Assembly: GCA_963744905.1 (NCBI GenBank)
Contig: CAVUUV010000006.1
Span: 1 to 64,000 of the forward strand
Origin: DATFFO01 sp963744905
GTDB taxonomy: Bacteria > Actinomycetota > Acidimicrobiia > Spongiisociales > ZC4RG35
Reading direction: 5' to 3'
DNA: 64,000 nt
In this document: positions 17,161 to 26,814 of the stretch, piece by piece
How the letters are laid out: each line of letters begins with the position of its first letter
Numbering within the stretch: position 1 is the stretch's first letter
Notes under the pieces: model-generated
The model's database searches: none
The model's input: only the letters and a program-made list of their open reading frames with translations
Told to the model about the DNA's origin: nothing
Program-made: the position numbers and the translations under genes

Positions 17161-17257
17161 TTCTTTGGACGCTGGGAAACGGTCCTGGCCTTCTTTGGAC
17201 GGTCGCCGTCGCTATGCGTTCGTGTGCGTCCAAAGAAGGGGTTTAGCGTCCAAAGAA
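17161..17257. repeat. Four-arm palindromic element, copy 1 (TTCTTTGGACG family)
   Basis: Two forward arms TTCTTTGGACG (17161, 17191) and two inverted arms CGTCCAAAGAA (17227, 17247) surround a central TCGCTATGCGTTC (17209-17221). The inner arms form CCTTCTTTGGACG/CGTCCAAAGAAGG. It fills the gap between two convergent genes. A second copy with the same layout and core lies at 29125-29231. Confidence 0.85.
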
Positions 17258-17268
17258 GGGGTTCGGGC

Positions 17269-17658
17269 TCAGGCCACCTGGTCGACGACTTTGGCCAGCA
17301 GGTCACGGACGGCCTGGGCCACCTCATGGACGCCGGGGGTCTCCACCACCGACATGACCGGGACCGGGTCCATGGCGTCGACCACGATATCGCCTCCATC
17401 CTCTCTGACCACCACGTTGCAGGGCAGGAGCACGCCGATCTCAGGGGCGGCGCCGATGGCCCGGTGGGCCATGGTGGGGTTGCAGGCGCCCAGGATCAGG
17501 TAACGGTCCATCTCCTCACCGAGCTTCTCGCGCAGGGTGGCCTGGACATCGATCTCGGTGAGCACCCCGAACCCCTGCGAGGCCAGGGCCTGGCGGGCCC
17601 GTTCCACCACCTGGTCGAACTCGCCGCCTTCGATTCTCTTGCTTATGTGATACATCAT
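17269..17658 (-). CDS. DUF302 domain protein
   Basis: 129 residues, a single DUF302 domain. The pattern MYHISKRIEGGEFDQVVERARQALASQGFGVLTEIDVQATLREKLG, then YLILGACNPTMAHRAIGAAPEIGVLLPCNVVV, matches the family, which includes the conserved GACNP and LLPCNV segments. The cysteines in these motifs suggest a redox or metal role, unproven. Two ATGs in tandem open the frame; the second (17655) is better spaced from GGGAGG. It overlaps the end of the methyltransferase gene, so the two are co-translated. Confidence 0.8.
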   Translation of the reverse strand: MMYHISKRIEGGEFDQVVERARQALASQGFGVLTEIDVQATLREKLGEEMDRYLILGACNPTMAHRAIGAAPEIGVLLPCNVVVREDGGDIVVDAMDPVPVMSVVETPGVHEVAQAVRDLLAKVVDQVA

Positions 17659-18251
17659 TCCTCCCGGTCGTTTCGAGCTAGCAGAACTGTGTCGAGAGCG
17701 GTGGCGCCCTCCTCGGTCTCACGCCGAGCCGAGCGCGAGAAGAGAACGGTCAACGGTGTCACCCACCGGGCGGCCGTGTCCGGATCCCACAGCAGATCCG
17801 GGTCCGAGGGACCGCTCACACCGGCGGTGGCCTGATCGTGGGCGACGATGAACAGATACCCGCCCGGTGCCAGCCAGTCCACGGCCCGCTTCACCAGGCC
17901 CGCCCGGACCTCAGTGGTCAGGTGCAGGTAGGCGATCAGGACCAGATCGAAGGTGCGGCCCGGTTCCCAGGTCTGAACGTCGGTCTCGACCCAATCCACC
18001 TCGACACCCTCCTCAGAGGCCCTCCGGCGGGCCCGGTCCAGGGCCACGGCCGAGAAGTCGACCCCGGTCACTTCCCAGCCACGGGCGGCCAGCCACACCG
18101 CATTGCGCCCCTCGCCGCAGGCCAGGTCCAGTGCCGTCCCCGGCTCGAGATCGGCCAGCTCGGATTCCACGAACTGGTTGGGGCCGCGCGACCACAGCAG
18201 GGGCTTTTCGCGATAGCGGTCGTCCCAGGCGTCCTTGTCGGCCGGCTTCAT
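17655..18251 (-). CDS. Class I SAM-dependent methyltransferase (TehB-like)
   Basis: 198 residues. The N-terminus KDAWDDRYREKPLLWSRGPN is typical of the TehB/thiopurine-type group. The SAM-binding motif is ALDLACGEGRNAVWLAARGW, followed by VTGVDFSAVALDRAR and the post-II region DLVLIAYLHL. Substrate unknown. Its start overlaps the stop of the aldehyde dehydrogenase gene (ATGA), and its stop overlaps the DUF302 start, giving a coupled three-gene run. Confidence 0.8.
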   Translation of the reverse strand: MKPADKDAWDDRYREKPLLWSRGPNQFVESELADLEPGTALDLACGEGRNAVWLAARGWEVTGVDFSAVALDRARRRASEEGVEVDWVETDVQTWEPGRTFDLVLIAYLHLTTEVRAGLVKRAVDWLAPGGYLFIVAHDQATAGVSGPSDPDLLWDPDTAARWVTPLTVLFSRSARRETEEGATALDTVLLARNDREE

Positions 18252-19771
18252 CCGAATTCGATCCCCTGGGCCAGGGGAAGCTCATCGCCCCAGTTGATGG
18301 TGGTGGTCTGGCGACGCATGTAGGCCTTCCAGGCGTCAGAGCCGGCCTCACGTCCACCCCCGGTCTCCTTCTCGCCCCCGAAGGCGCCGCCGATCTCGGC
18401 ACCCGAGGTTCCGATGTTGACGTTGGCGATGCCGCAATCCGATCCGGTGGCAGAGAGGAAGCGCTCGGCGCTCTTGAGCGACTCGGTGAAGATGGCCGAG
18501 GACAGGCCCTGCACCACCCCGTTGTGAATCTCGATGGCCTCTTCGAGGCTGTCGAACTCGATCACCCACAGGATGGGGGCGAAGGTCTCGTCCTGGGCGA
18601 TGGCGGAGTCCTTGGGGATCCGGGCGATGGTGGGCTCCACGAAGAACCCGGGACGGTCGAGCACCTTGCCGCCCACCACGATCTGGGCGCCCTGGGACCG
18701 GGCCGTCTCCACCGCGGCCATCATCTGGTCGACGGCCTGACGGTTGACCAGGGGGCCCATCAGGGTTCCCTCCTCCATCGGATCGCCGATCGAGACGTGG
18801 CCGTAGGCATCCTTGAGCCGGTCTACCAGCTTGTCGGCGATGGCCCGATGCACGAGCAGGCGACGCAGGCTGGTGCAACGCTGCCCGGCCGTCCCCACGG
18901 CGGCGAAGAGAACCGCCCGCACCGCCAGCTCCAGGTCGGCGTCGTCCATGACCACGATGGCGTTATTGCCCCCCAGCTCCAGGATCGACCGGCCCAGGCG
19001 GGCAGCGACGGCCGGGGCGATGGTCTTTCCCATCCGGATCGAACCCGTGGCCGAGATGAGGGGGAGGCGGCGGTCGTTGACCATGGCGTTACCCACCTCG
19101 GCTCCCGTCCCCGCCACCAGGTTGAAGACTCCCTCGAACCCACTGCCGGCCATCACCCGGTTGGCGATGTTGGTGATGGCGATGGCCGTGAGCGGGGTGC
19201 GCTCCGACGGCTTCCATAGCACCGGATCACCGCAGACGGCGGCCACGGTGGCGTTCCAGGACCACACCGCCACCGGGAAGTTGAAGGCGGTGATCACTCC
19301 GATCGGGCCCAGGGGATGCCACTGCTCGTACATACGGTGGTTGGGCCGCTCCGAGGCCATGGTCTTGCCGTAGAGCTGGCGGGACATGCCCACCGCCAGG
19401 TCGCATATGTCGATCATCTCCTGGACCTCGCCCACCCCCTCGGGGAGGATCTTGCCCACCTCGAGAGTGACCAGCGCCCCCAGCTCCTCACGATGCTCGC
19501 GCAGGGCATTTCCCAGCCGGCGGATGTAGTCACCCCGGACCGGTGGGGGGAGGCTCCGCCAACGGGAGAAGGTCTCCACCGACGAGTTCACGGCCCGCTC
19601 GTAGTCGGCGGCACCGCCCAGGCTGACCGTGGCCAGGGTCTCGCCCGTGGTCGGGTTGGGGATCTCCGCCGTCTGGCCCGACCCGTCGATCCACTCACCA
19701 TCCACACAAACCCCGGGAATCACTCCCTCGGTTCGAATCCCCAGCGCCTCGAATACTTGCTGTCGATCCAC
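18248..19771 (-). CDS. ALDH7-family aldehyde dehydrogenase (aminoadipate-semialdehyde / piperideine-6-carboxylate dehydrogenase type)
   Basis: 507 residues. The C-terminal block EIGGAFGGEKETGGGREAGS, then DAWKAYMRRQT, is diagnostic of the ALDH7 (antiquitin) group, which oxidises alpha-aminoadipate semialdehyde in lysine breakdown. The catalytic Cys lies in GTAGQRCTSLRRL and the Glu in ELGGNNAIVV. The GTG start at 19771 has a strong GAGGAGG 7 bases upstream. It heads a unit with the methyltransferase and DUF302 genes; RidA lies just upstream on the same strand. A lysine-catabolic role is inferred from family only. Confidence 0.85.
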   Translation of the reverse strand: MDRQQVFEALGIRTEGVIPGVCVDGEWIDGSGQTAEIPNPTTGETLATVSLGGAADYERAVNSSVETFSRWRSLPPPVRGDYIRRLGNALREHREELGALVTLEVGKILPEGVGEVQEMIDICDLAVGMSRQLYGKTMASERPNHRMYEQWHPLGPIGVITAFNFPVAVWSWNATVAAVCGDPVLWKPSERTPLTAIAITNIANRVMAGSGFEGVFNLVAGTGAEVGNAMVNDRRLPLISATGSIRMGKTIAPAVAARLGRSILELGGNNAIVVMDDADLELAVRAVLFAAVGTAGQRCTSLRRLLVHRAIADKLVDRLKDAYGHVSIGDPMEEGTLMGPLVNRQAVDQMMAAVETARSQGAQIVVGGKVLDRPGFFVEPTIARIPKDSAIAQDETFAPILWVIEFDSLEEAIEIHNGVVQGLSSAIFTESLKSAERFLSATGSDCGIANVNIGTSGAEIGGAFGGEKETGGGREAGSDAWKAYMRRQTTTINWGDELPLAQGIEFG

Positions 19772-19787
19772 GATCGGTCCTCCTCGT

Positions 19788-20168
19788 TCAGCGGGACGCC
19801 ACGATTTCGATCTCGATCAGGAAACCGCCCGGCAGTGCCCCGGCCTGGATGGCAGAACGGGCGGGCGGCTCACCGGCGAAGTAGCCGGAGTAGATCTCGT
19901 TGACCGTGGCGTAGTCGGCCATGTCGGCCAGGAAAATGGTGGTCTTGACGATGTCGGCGTGGCTCAGGCCCAGGTCACCGAGAATGAGCCCGATGTTGTC
20001 CAGCACCCGCTGGGTCTGGGTCTGGATGTCATCGGCCACCCGATCCCCCGTGACCGGGTCCAGTCCAACCTGACCGGACAGGAAGACCAGGCCCTGGGCC
20101 TCCACAGCCACCGAGTATGGGCCGATGGCGGCGGGGGCCGATGGCGTCTCGAGAATCCTCTTGCTCAT
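19788..20168 (-). CDS. ridA: RidA-family imine/enamine deaminase
   Basis: 126 residues. RidA hydrolyses reactive 2-aminoacrylate-type intermediates released by PLP enzymes. The sequence shows PAAIGPYSVAVEAQGLVFLSGQ at the start, the VLDNIGLIL helix, and the C-terminal ARSAIQAGALPGGFLIEIE with the conserved substrate-binding Arg and Glu. AGGAG lies upstream of the ATG. Only 16 bases separate it from the aldehyde dehydrogenase, so co-transcription is likely. Confidence 0.88.
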   Translation of the reverse strand: MSKRILETPSAPAAIGPYSVAVEAQGLVFLSGQVGLDPVTGDRVADDIQTQTQRVLDNIGLILGDLGLSHADIVKTTIFLADMADYATVNEIYSGYFAGEPPARSAIQAGALPGGFLIEIEIVASR

Positions 20169-20292
20169 TACGGCTCCTGGAAGATGGCGGTAAGGACTAG
20201 CTAGGACTCAGGCTACCGCCAGGCCGAGGGATGCCGTTCTGGCGCGGCAAACAAGCCACACGCGTCCCGAATGTCGCGCCAAAAGGGGGGGA

Positions 20293-20655
20293 TCAGGCGA
20301 AGCTGTTCCCGCACCCGCAGGTGCGGGTGGTGTTGGGGTTGTCGATGGAGAAGCCGGCTCCCATCAGACCGTCCTTGAAGTCCAGGGTGGAGCCACGGAT
20401 CATCTCGGCCGACTGGGAGTCGACCACGACACGGACGTCGCCGAACTCCTCGACGATGTCCCCCTCCTCGAGCTGGCTGTCGAAGAACAGCTCGTAGGAG
20501 AATCCCGAGCACCCGCCCGGCCGCACGGCCATGCGCAGGGCCAGCTGCTCATCGCCCTCGGCGGCGATCAGCGCGCCCACCTTGGCAATGGCGTTGTCGG
20601 TCAGGAAAACCGTCTGCTGGGGCTTGTTCGACTTGATGGTGAGTATCTGGGTCAT
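20293..20655 (-). CDS. erpA: A-type Fe-S cluster carrier (IscA/ErpA/HesB family)
   Basis: 120 residues after choosing the ATG at 20655, which has GAGG 6 bases upstream; the longer frame starts at an unsupported GTG. The three conserved cysteines are present: one in RPGGCSGFSYEL and two in TRTCGCGNSF. These proteins carry 4Fe-4S or 2Fe-2S clusters to client enzymes. The Fe-S scaffold/ATPase Mrp gene lies just upstream, divergent, which fits a shared role in cluster trafficking. The exact subtype (ErpA versus IscA/SufA) is not decided. Confidence 0.88.
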   Translation of the reverse strand: MTQILTIKSNKPQQTVFLTDNAIAKVGALIAAEGDEQLALRMAVRPGGCSGFSYELFFDSQLEEGDIVEEFGDVRVVVDSQSAEMIRGSTLDFKDGLMGAGFSIDNPNTTRTCGCGNSFA

Positions 20656-20747
20656 CTGATGCCTCGTCACCGGTTCACTGTGGGTCAGTATAGGGGATAT
20701 GGTGGTCCTTGCATTCCCACTATGACGATGGTGGAAAAGGTAGCGAG

Positions 20748-21908
<1,161 letters not shown>

Positions 21909-22110
21909 CCCACCTGGTCATCCCGCCCCCGGAGTGACTAGTCAATTCGTGTCCATGAGAAACAGGTCTGGCGACCACTCAAGTTATCGCCATCATTGTG
22001 TCTGAACGTGCCTTGGTGCTTCGGGCCTCACGGGGAGCCCGGGGTTTGTGCGGATGCAGAGGGAGGCATCCAGGGTCGAGCGGGTGTGGGCACTTCTCTC
22101 GACGTAGGCT

Positions 22111-22143
22111 CTTCGGAGTCCCGTCCCCCCTCGGGCTCCGAAG
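22111..22143. repeat. Hairpin in the mrp/M23 convergent gap
   Basis: CTTCGGAG-T-CCCG and CGGG-C-CTCCGAAG form a stem with one mismatch around a C-rich loop. It lies in the 320-base gap between two convergent genes. Together with the palindrome at 22184-22216 it is the only structure I see in that gap. Confidence 0.5.
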
Positions 22144-22183
22144 CGGTACGGGGATCTGGTTTCCCCCGCAGATCCTCGGCCTC

Positions 22184-22216
22184 AATCCGGGCGGTCCCAT
22201 TGGGACCGCCCGGATT
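22184..22216 (-). terminator. Perfect 15-bp-stem hairpin after the M23 peptidase gene
   Basis: AATCCGGGCGGTCCC and GGGACCGCCCGGATT flank an ATT loop, 12 bases after the M23 stop. The GC-rich stem fits a bidirectional terminator for the convergent mrp and M23 genes, although there is only a short AATTT-like tail. Confidence 0.6.
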
Positions 22217-22228
22217 CAATTTCGGGTT

Positions 22229-23383
22229 TCAGCCGCAGATGCTCCGCACCAGCGGATAGGGATCGACCGCCGACCCGCCGCCCGGGTGATACTCGAAATG
22301 GAGATGGGGGTAGGCGGCCGAGGCGTTGCCGGTACTGCCCACGAAGCCGATGATCGTGCCGGCCGACACCGACGCCCCCACCTTGGTGACGTCGGCGAAG
22401 TGGTCCAGATGGGCGTAGTAGAACGAGTCGCCGGCGTTGGAGCGCAGCCAGATGGTGTTGCCTCCCAGCGTCGATCCGGTCCCCACCCGGGAGATGGTCC
22501 CGTCGTAGATGGCCGCCACCGGTGTGCCCCGGGCCGCCATCATGTCCACGCCCTCGTGGTGGCGTCCGCCTGAGCGAGGGGCTCCCCAGGTGTCCACGAA
22601 CGAGACGGGCCCATCGACAGGGCAGGCCTGGGTGACACCGGCCGGTGGATCGGGGGGCGTCGTGTCCGGTGGAGAGGTGGTGGAAGTCGTCGTGGGCGAG
22701 CCGGTGGTAGTCGTGGCCTGGCCGGGCGAACTGGTGGTGGTGGCCGTCGTGGTGGTAGTGACGACTGTCGTCGTGGTGGTCGAGGTGGCGGCGATGGCGG
22801 CCAGACGCCGCCGCTCGGCTTCCTCGTCCGCTCTTTGCTGCTTGAGGGTCTCGTAGTCTGACTGGGCGGAGGCGAGCTTGGCCTCGGCCTGGTCGCTCAG
22901 GTCGGCCAGCTCTGCGGAGACGGCCACTTGATCGGCCCGGGCCTGGTCGAGCAGGGAGGACTGTCTGTCGAACTCCGCCTCGACCACCTTGAGATTGGTG
23001 ATGGCCGTGTCCTCCACTCCTGTCACCCGGCGGGCGTACTCGAGACCCACCGGGGCCTGCTCGGATGGCGTCCCCAGCAGGGCGCCCAGGGAGATCGAGG
23101 TGCTGGCCCCGATGTACATCTGGACGGCGAGCTTTTGCACGTCGGCGTGAGCCGTCACCAGCCGGGACTGCGTGCGGGCCAGGCCATCGGTGAGTTGTGA
23201 GATCTGGTCCTCGAGGCCGATCTGACGCTGATAGGCGGCCTCCAGCCGACCGGCCAGCTCGGTGGCCTCGGTCTGGGCCTGGTCGAGCCGCTGGCGGGCC
23301 TGATCCACATCATCCTTGGTCACGTCTGCCCAGGCGGGAACCGCCAGGGCCAATACGACCAGGCCCACCAGAAGCCGTCTCAT
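22229..23383 (-). CDS. Secreted M23 (LytM) peptidase with coiled coil
   Basis: 384 residues. A signal peptide (MRRLLVGLVVLALAVPAWA) is followed by a long coiled coil (about 22-190, rich in Gln/Ala/Leu heptads), a Thr/Ser/Pro linker (about 200-250) and a LytM domain (about 255-384). The Zn ligands are present: HHEGVD and HLHFEYHPGG. The architecture matches EnvC/RipA-like cell-wall hydrolases or activators, acting outside the membrane on peptidoglycan. Its ATG overlaps the stop of the MBL gene (ATGA), at the end of a coupled four-gene operon. Confidence 0.9.
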   Translation of the reverse strand: MRRLLVGLVVLALAVPAWADVTKDDVDQARQRLDQAQTEATELAGRLEAAYQRQIGLEDQISQLTDGLARTQSRLVTAHADVQKLAVQMYIGASTSISLGALLGTPSEQAPVGLEYARRVTGVEDTAITNLKVVEAEFDRQSSLLDQARADQVAVSAELADLSDQAEAKLASAQSDYETLKQQRADEEAERRRLAAIAATSTTTTTVVTTTTTATTTSSPGQATTTTGSPTTTSTTSPPDTTPPDPPAGVTQACPVDGPVSFVDTWGAPRSGGRHHEGVDMMAARGTPVAAIYDGTISRVGTGSTLGGNTIWLRSNAGDSFYYAHLDHFADVTKVGASVSAGTIIGFVGSTGNASAAYPHLHFEYHPGGGSAVDPYPLVRSICG

Positions 23384-24144
23384 GGCGGGCTCAACTCGGC
23401 CCGGGTGCCGTCGAAGTCGACCCGGCCCTCATCGGCCAGCTTGCGGAGGTGGGCGGTCACCGAGCGGGCGGCGAGGGGATGAAGGGTGCGGTCGACGTCC
23501 CGATACACGATCTCGACGATATCGCTCACAGAGGCGGCTCCGCCCGCCAGGGCAGTGAGGATCTCCTGTTCTCTCTGCAGGCGATGGGCGACGTACCAGT
23601 CCACCACCCGATTGGGTTCGTCCATCACCTCTCCGTGGCCCGGATAGAGACGGTCCACCTCCAGTTGCCGCACACGAGCCAGGGACCTCAGATAGGCGGA
23701 CATATCGTCGACCATCACCGACGATCCGCCCATGATGTGATCGCCGGTGAACAGCACGCGGTCGACCAGGAAACAGAGGTGGTCGTCGGAATGGCCCGGC
23801 GTATGGACCACCTGGAGGGAGGTCGACCCGAAGTCCAGACGTGAGTCTTCGCCCAGCAGCTCGTCGGGGGTGAACTGTGGCCCGGGTCCATAACCGAGAG
23901 CAGGCACGGCGAGATCACGGGCCAGGGGGTTGGCCAGGGGGGCATGATCGATATGGGTATGGGTGACCACCACGGCGCTGAGGTCTCGACCTCCAACGGC
24001 ATCCATGATCGCCTGCTGGTGGTGGCGGTCGAGGGGTCCGGGGTCGATCACCACCACCGACCCGGCGTCTTCGAGGATCCACGTGTTGGTGCCCGTGCCG
24101 GTGAAGGGCCCCGGGTTGGGTGCCAGCACCCGCTCGATCCTCAC
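23380..24144 (-). CDS. MBL-fold metallohydrolase (LACTB2-like)
   Basis: 254 residues from a GTG at 24144 (VRIERVLAPNPGPFTGTGTN). The longer upstream frame overlaps the Nudix gene and has no family match. Metal-binding motif THTHIDH, a second His in HTPGHSDDHLCF, and LFTGDHIMGG; the C-terminal winged-helix-like part (SVTAHLRKLADEGRV) matches LACTB2-type proteins, some of which are RNases. Start and stop overlap the neighbouring genes by 4 bases each. Confidence 0.85.
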   Translation of the reverse strand: MRIERVLAPNPGPFTGTGTNTWILEDAGSVVVIDPGPLDRHHQQAIMDAVGGRDLSAVVVTHTHIDHAPLANPLARDLAVPALGYGPGPQFTPDELLGEDSRLDFGSTSLQVVHTPGHSDDHLCFLVDRVLFTGDHIMGGSSVMVDDMSAYLRSLARVRQLEVDRLYPGHGEVMDEPNRVVDWYVAHRLQREQEILTALAGGAASVSDIVEIVYRDVDRTLHPLAARSVTAHLRKLADEGRVDFDGTRAELSPP

Positions 24145-24830
24145 GGGAGCTCGGCATCGGCCGGCAGCCGGACCCGCACCTCCGACCCGTCTCGCTCGAG
24201 GACCGGTTTGATGCGCTGTCCCGAGGCGCGGGTGGCGGCATCCCACACGTCGTCGGTCTGCTGAAACCCAACCAGCCAGCGCAGGTGGTGAAGAGTGGGA
24301 GTGACCATGGCCCATTCGCCATCATCGAAACGTCGCAGGGCCGAACCCGGCGTGGTCCACTCCACCGCCATGACCTCCTCGGGCTGAGGCCTCAGGGTCG
24401 GGTCGCCGTCGACGATGGTCAGGTAGAAGCGAGCGTCGAAACGGGTAGGGGCCCCCGCCGGGGTCACCCATTGGGAGAGGAGCCGGAGCCGGGCCGCGTC
24501 GAGGCGATATTGGCGGGCGGCCAGCTGAGAGAACACTGCCTCTCCCACTCCGCCGATTCCATCGGCCAGGCCGGGCTTGGTGATGGCCAGCCCCACCTCC
24601 TCGATCGTCTCCCTGAGGGCGGCGACCCTCCAGCGGTGGTCGTCGGCGTCGGGAGGAAACTCCGTCACCTCCCGGGCCAGGGGCGAATCGTCGATCTCCT
24701 CGACACCACCCCCGGGGAACACCCACAGCCCACCGAAGAACCCCCGGGCGGGCCGTTCCAGCATCAGGACCTCGATGTCGCCGGCGCCCTGGCGCACCGC
24801 CACCAGGGTGGCCGCCGGTCGGGGCGTCAC
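24141..24830 (-). CDS. NUDIX hydrolase (NUDT19/coenzyme-A-diphosphatase-like)
   Basis: 229 residues. The Nudix box appears as the split motif GGGVEE...AALRETIEEVGLAI, with the REXXEEXG core. The N-terminal ERPARGFFGGLWVFPGG and C-terminal WVTPAGAPTRFDARFYL match the NUDT19-type subgroup, which cleaves acyl-CoA or similar nucleoside diphosphates. The GTG at 24830 overlaps the FxsA stop (GTGA), and the stop overlaps the MBL start (GTGA). Substrate not determined. Confidence 0.85.
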   Translation of the reverse strand: MTPRPAATLVAVRQGAGDIEVLMLERPARGFFGGLWVFPGGGVEEIDDSPLAREVTEFPPDADDHRWRVAALRETIEEVGLAITKPGLADGIGGVGEAVFSQLAARQYRLDAARLRLLSQWVTPAGAPTRFDARFYLTIVDGDPTLRPQPEEVMAVEWTTPGSALRRFDDGEWAMVTPTLHHLRWLVGFQQTDDVWDAATRASGQRIKPVLERDGSEVRVRLPADAELP

Positions 24831-25216
24831 CGCCAAACTTCCACCCGCACCGTCCGGTCCATCCGCGCCGTCAGCCTCTGGCCCACCCGTCGACGGAGCC
24901 ACTCCCGGACCGCCGGGACCAGGAGCAGAAATCCGCTCAGGTCGGTGATGAAACCCGGGGTGAGGAGAAACGCCCCTGCCACCAACAGCATCGCCCCGTG
25001 GGCCAGCTCCTCGGTGGGCAGGGCCCCCTCGGCGAGACGCATACGGGCCGAGGCCCACACCGCCAGGCCCTGGCGCTTGACCAGGCTGGCACCCAGCACG
25101 CCGGTGATGATGACGATGGCCAGGGTGGCGGCCAGCCCGATCTGGCTGCCGGCGTAGATGAGGAGAGCCATCTCGGCCAGCGGCACGACGATGAAGGCGA
25201 GCAGACGAATCATCAT
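24827..25216 (-). CDS. fxsA: FxsA-family membrane protein
   Basis: About 129 residues with FxsA features: MIRLLAFIVVPLAEMALLIYAGSQIG forms the first membrane helix, then a second hydrophobic stretch with TGVLGASLVKRQG, then GAFLLTPGFITDLSGFLLLVP. FxsA affects exclusion of some phages in E. coli; its biochemical role is unknown. The tandem ATGs at 25216/25213 lack a strong ribosome site, and the frame extends upstream without support. First gene of the FxsA-Nudix-MBL-M23 coupled run. Confidence 0.8.
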   Translation of the reverse strand: MMIRLLAFIVVPLAEMALLIYAGSQIGLAATLAIVIITGVLGASLVKRQGLAVWASARMRLAEGALPTEELAHGAMLLVAGAFLLTPGFITDLSGFLLLVPAVREWLRRRVGQRLTARMDRTVRVEVWR

Positions 25217-25299
25217 CCCCGAGGGTACTTGTTGTCGGCGAGAAGGCGAGAGGGCCGATACGGATTGCCGCCGCCGGGCGGGGTTGGGATACTCGGTGC

Positions 25300-26790
25300 A
25301 TGATCGAACCCCTTCGCAGCCTCGAAGCCGGCATGGCCATCCCCTTCGGAGGCGATCGGGTCGTCCGCGTCCCGGCGGAGCTGTCCGAGGCATTCTCGGA
25401 GGGCGACCGTCTGGTGGTGGTCCAGGACACGGGTGATCTGCTCCACATCACCTCCGGGGTGTGGTCCACCGCCCGGCGGGCCGTCGATGACGCCCACGAG
25501 GCCTTTGGCCGCATGGGAGGGATCGACCAGGAGGCGGTGACGGCCTTCTACCGTGATTTTGCCCGGAGGCTGGCCGACGAGGCGGTGTTCGAGCCCATCG
25601 CCGAGGCCAATGCCGCCGATGTGGAGGACGCCCGCCGGCGGGGAAGGTCGGTAACCCGTCTGGAGCTGACCGACCGCATGCGCAAGGACATGATCGAGGG
25701 GCTTGCCACCTGGGAGTCCTTCCCGCCCGACGATGCGGCCCAGGACACGATCAACCACTCCGGCTGGCGAGTTGAGCTGCGCCGGGCCGGTCTGGGTGTG
25801 GTCGGGTTCGTCTTCGAGGGCCGGCCCAACGTTTTCGCCGATGCCACCGGCGTGCTGCGAAGCGGCAACACGGTGGTGTTCCGGATCGGCTCCGACGCTC
25901 TGGGAACCGCCCGGGCGATCATGACTCATGCCCTGGGCCCGGCCATCGAGGCCGCCGGGCTCCCTCCCGGCTCGGTGACTCTGGTCGACTCCCCGGCCCG
26001 GTCGGCCGGGTGGGCCATGTTCTCCGATACCAGGCTGGGGTTGGCGGTGGCCCGGGGGTCCGGCGCCGCCGTCAGCCAGCTGGGGGCGGTCGCCCGCCAG
26101 GCCGGCATCCCGGTCAGCCTGCACGGGACCGGGGGGGCGTGGATCGTGGTTTCGCCACGGGCCGACGCCGACGCCGTGGAAAAGGCCGTGTTCCATTCCC
26201 TCGACCGCAAGGTGTGCAACACCCTCAACACCGTCGCCCTGGCCGGTGGGAGTGACCCCGCTCTGCTCGAGGCGGTGCTGCGGGGCCTGCGCCGGGCCGC
26301 AGACCGCAGGGGCACCAACCCCAAGCTCCACCTAGTGGGCGATTACGAGCTCCCCGGCTACTGGCTTGAGGAGGCGCCCATCACCCGGGCAGGGGGCGAG
26401 GTGGCCGAGCCGCGGGCCGAGCCCATCCCCCTCGACGAGGTGGGCCGGGAGTGGGAATGGGAGGACAGCCCCGAGGTCACCCTCTTCTCCGCCCAGAGCC
26501 TCGAAGAGGCGGTGGCCGCCTTCAACCGCTACTCGCCCCGTTTCGTGGCCAGCCTCATCTCCCCTGACTCCTCGGAGCACCGGGCGTTCTACGACTCCGT
26601 CGACGCCCCCTTCGTCGGCAACGGCTTCACCCGCTGGGTGGACGGCCAGTACGCCCTGGACCGCCCCGAGTTGGGCCTCTCCAACTGGCAGTTCGGCCGT
26701 CTGCTGGGCAGGGGAGGGGTCCTGTCGGGCGATTCCATCTACACCATCCGCACCGTGGCCATCCAGGACGACCTCGACCTGGGTCGCTGA
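25300..26790 (+). CDS. Glutamate-5-semialdehyde dehydrogenase-like protein (ProA family), extended
   Basis: 496 residues, about 80 more than typical ProA. The ALDH-like core begins near residue 60. It shows AGLGVVGFVFEGRPNVFADA, SGNTVVFRIGSDALGTA, ARGSGAAVSQLGAVARQAGIP and the active-site region RKVCNTLNTVAL, where canonical ProA reads close to R-x-x-V/S-C-N-A/T-L-E-T. The C-terminus (VGNGFTRWVDGQYALDRPELGLSN) is the diverged ProA glycine-rich end. No proB is adjacent. It may reduce another acyl phosphate; proline synthesis cannot be asserted. Confidence 0.75.
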   Translation: MIEPLRSLEAGMAIPFGGDRVVRVPAELSEAFSEGDRLVVVQDTGDLLHITSGVWSTARRAVDDAHEAFGRMGGIDQEAVTAFYRDFARRLADEAVFEPIAEANAADVEDARRRGRSVTRLELTDRMRKDMIEGLATWESFPPDDAAQDTINHSGWRVELRRAGLGVVGFVFEGRPNVFADATGVLRSGNTVVFRIGSDALGTARAIMTHALGPAIEAAGLPPGSVTLVDSPARSAGWAMFSDTRLGLAVARGSGAAVSQLGAVARQAGIPVSLHGTGGAWIVVSPRADADAVEKAVFHSLDRKVCNTLNTVALAGGSDPALLEAVLRGLRRAADRRGTNPKLHLVGDYELPGYWLEEAPITRAGGEVAEPRAEPIPLDEVGREWEWEDSPEVTLFSAQSLEEAVAAFNRYSPRFVASLISPDSSEHRAFYDSVDAPFVGNGFTRWVDGQYALDRPELGLSNWQFGRLLGRGGVLSGDSIYTIRTVAIQDDLDLGR

Positions 26791-26814
26791 CCGGGGCGAG
26801 TAGCCTCCTCGCCC

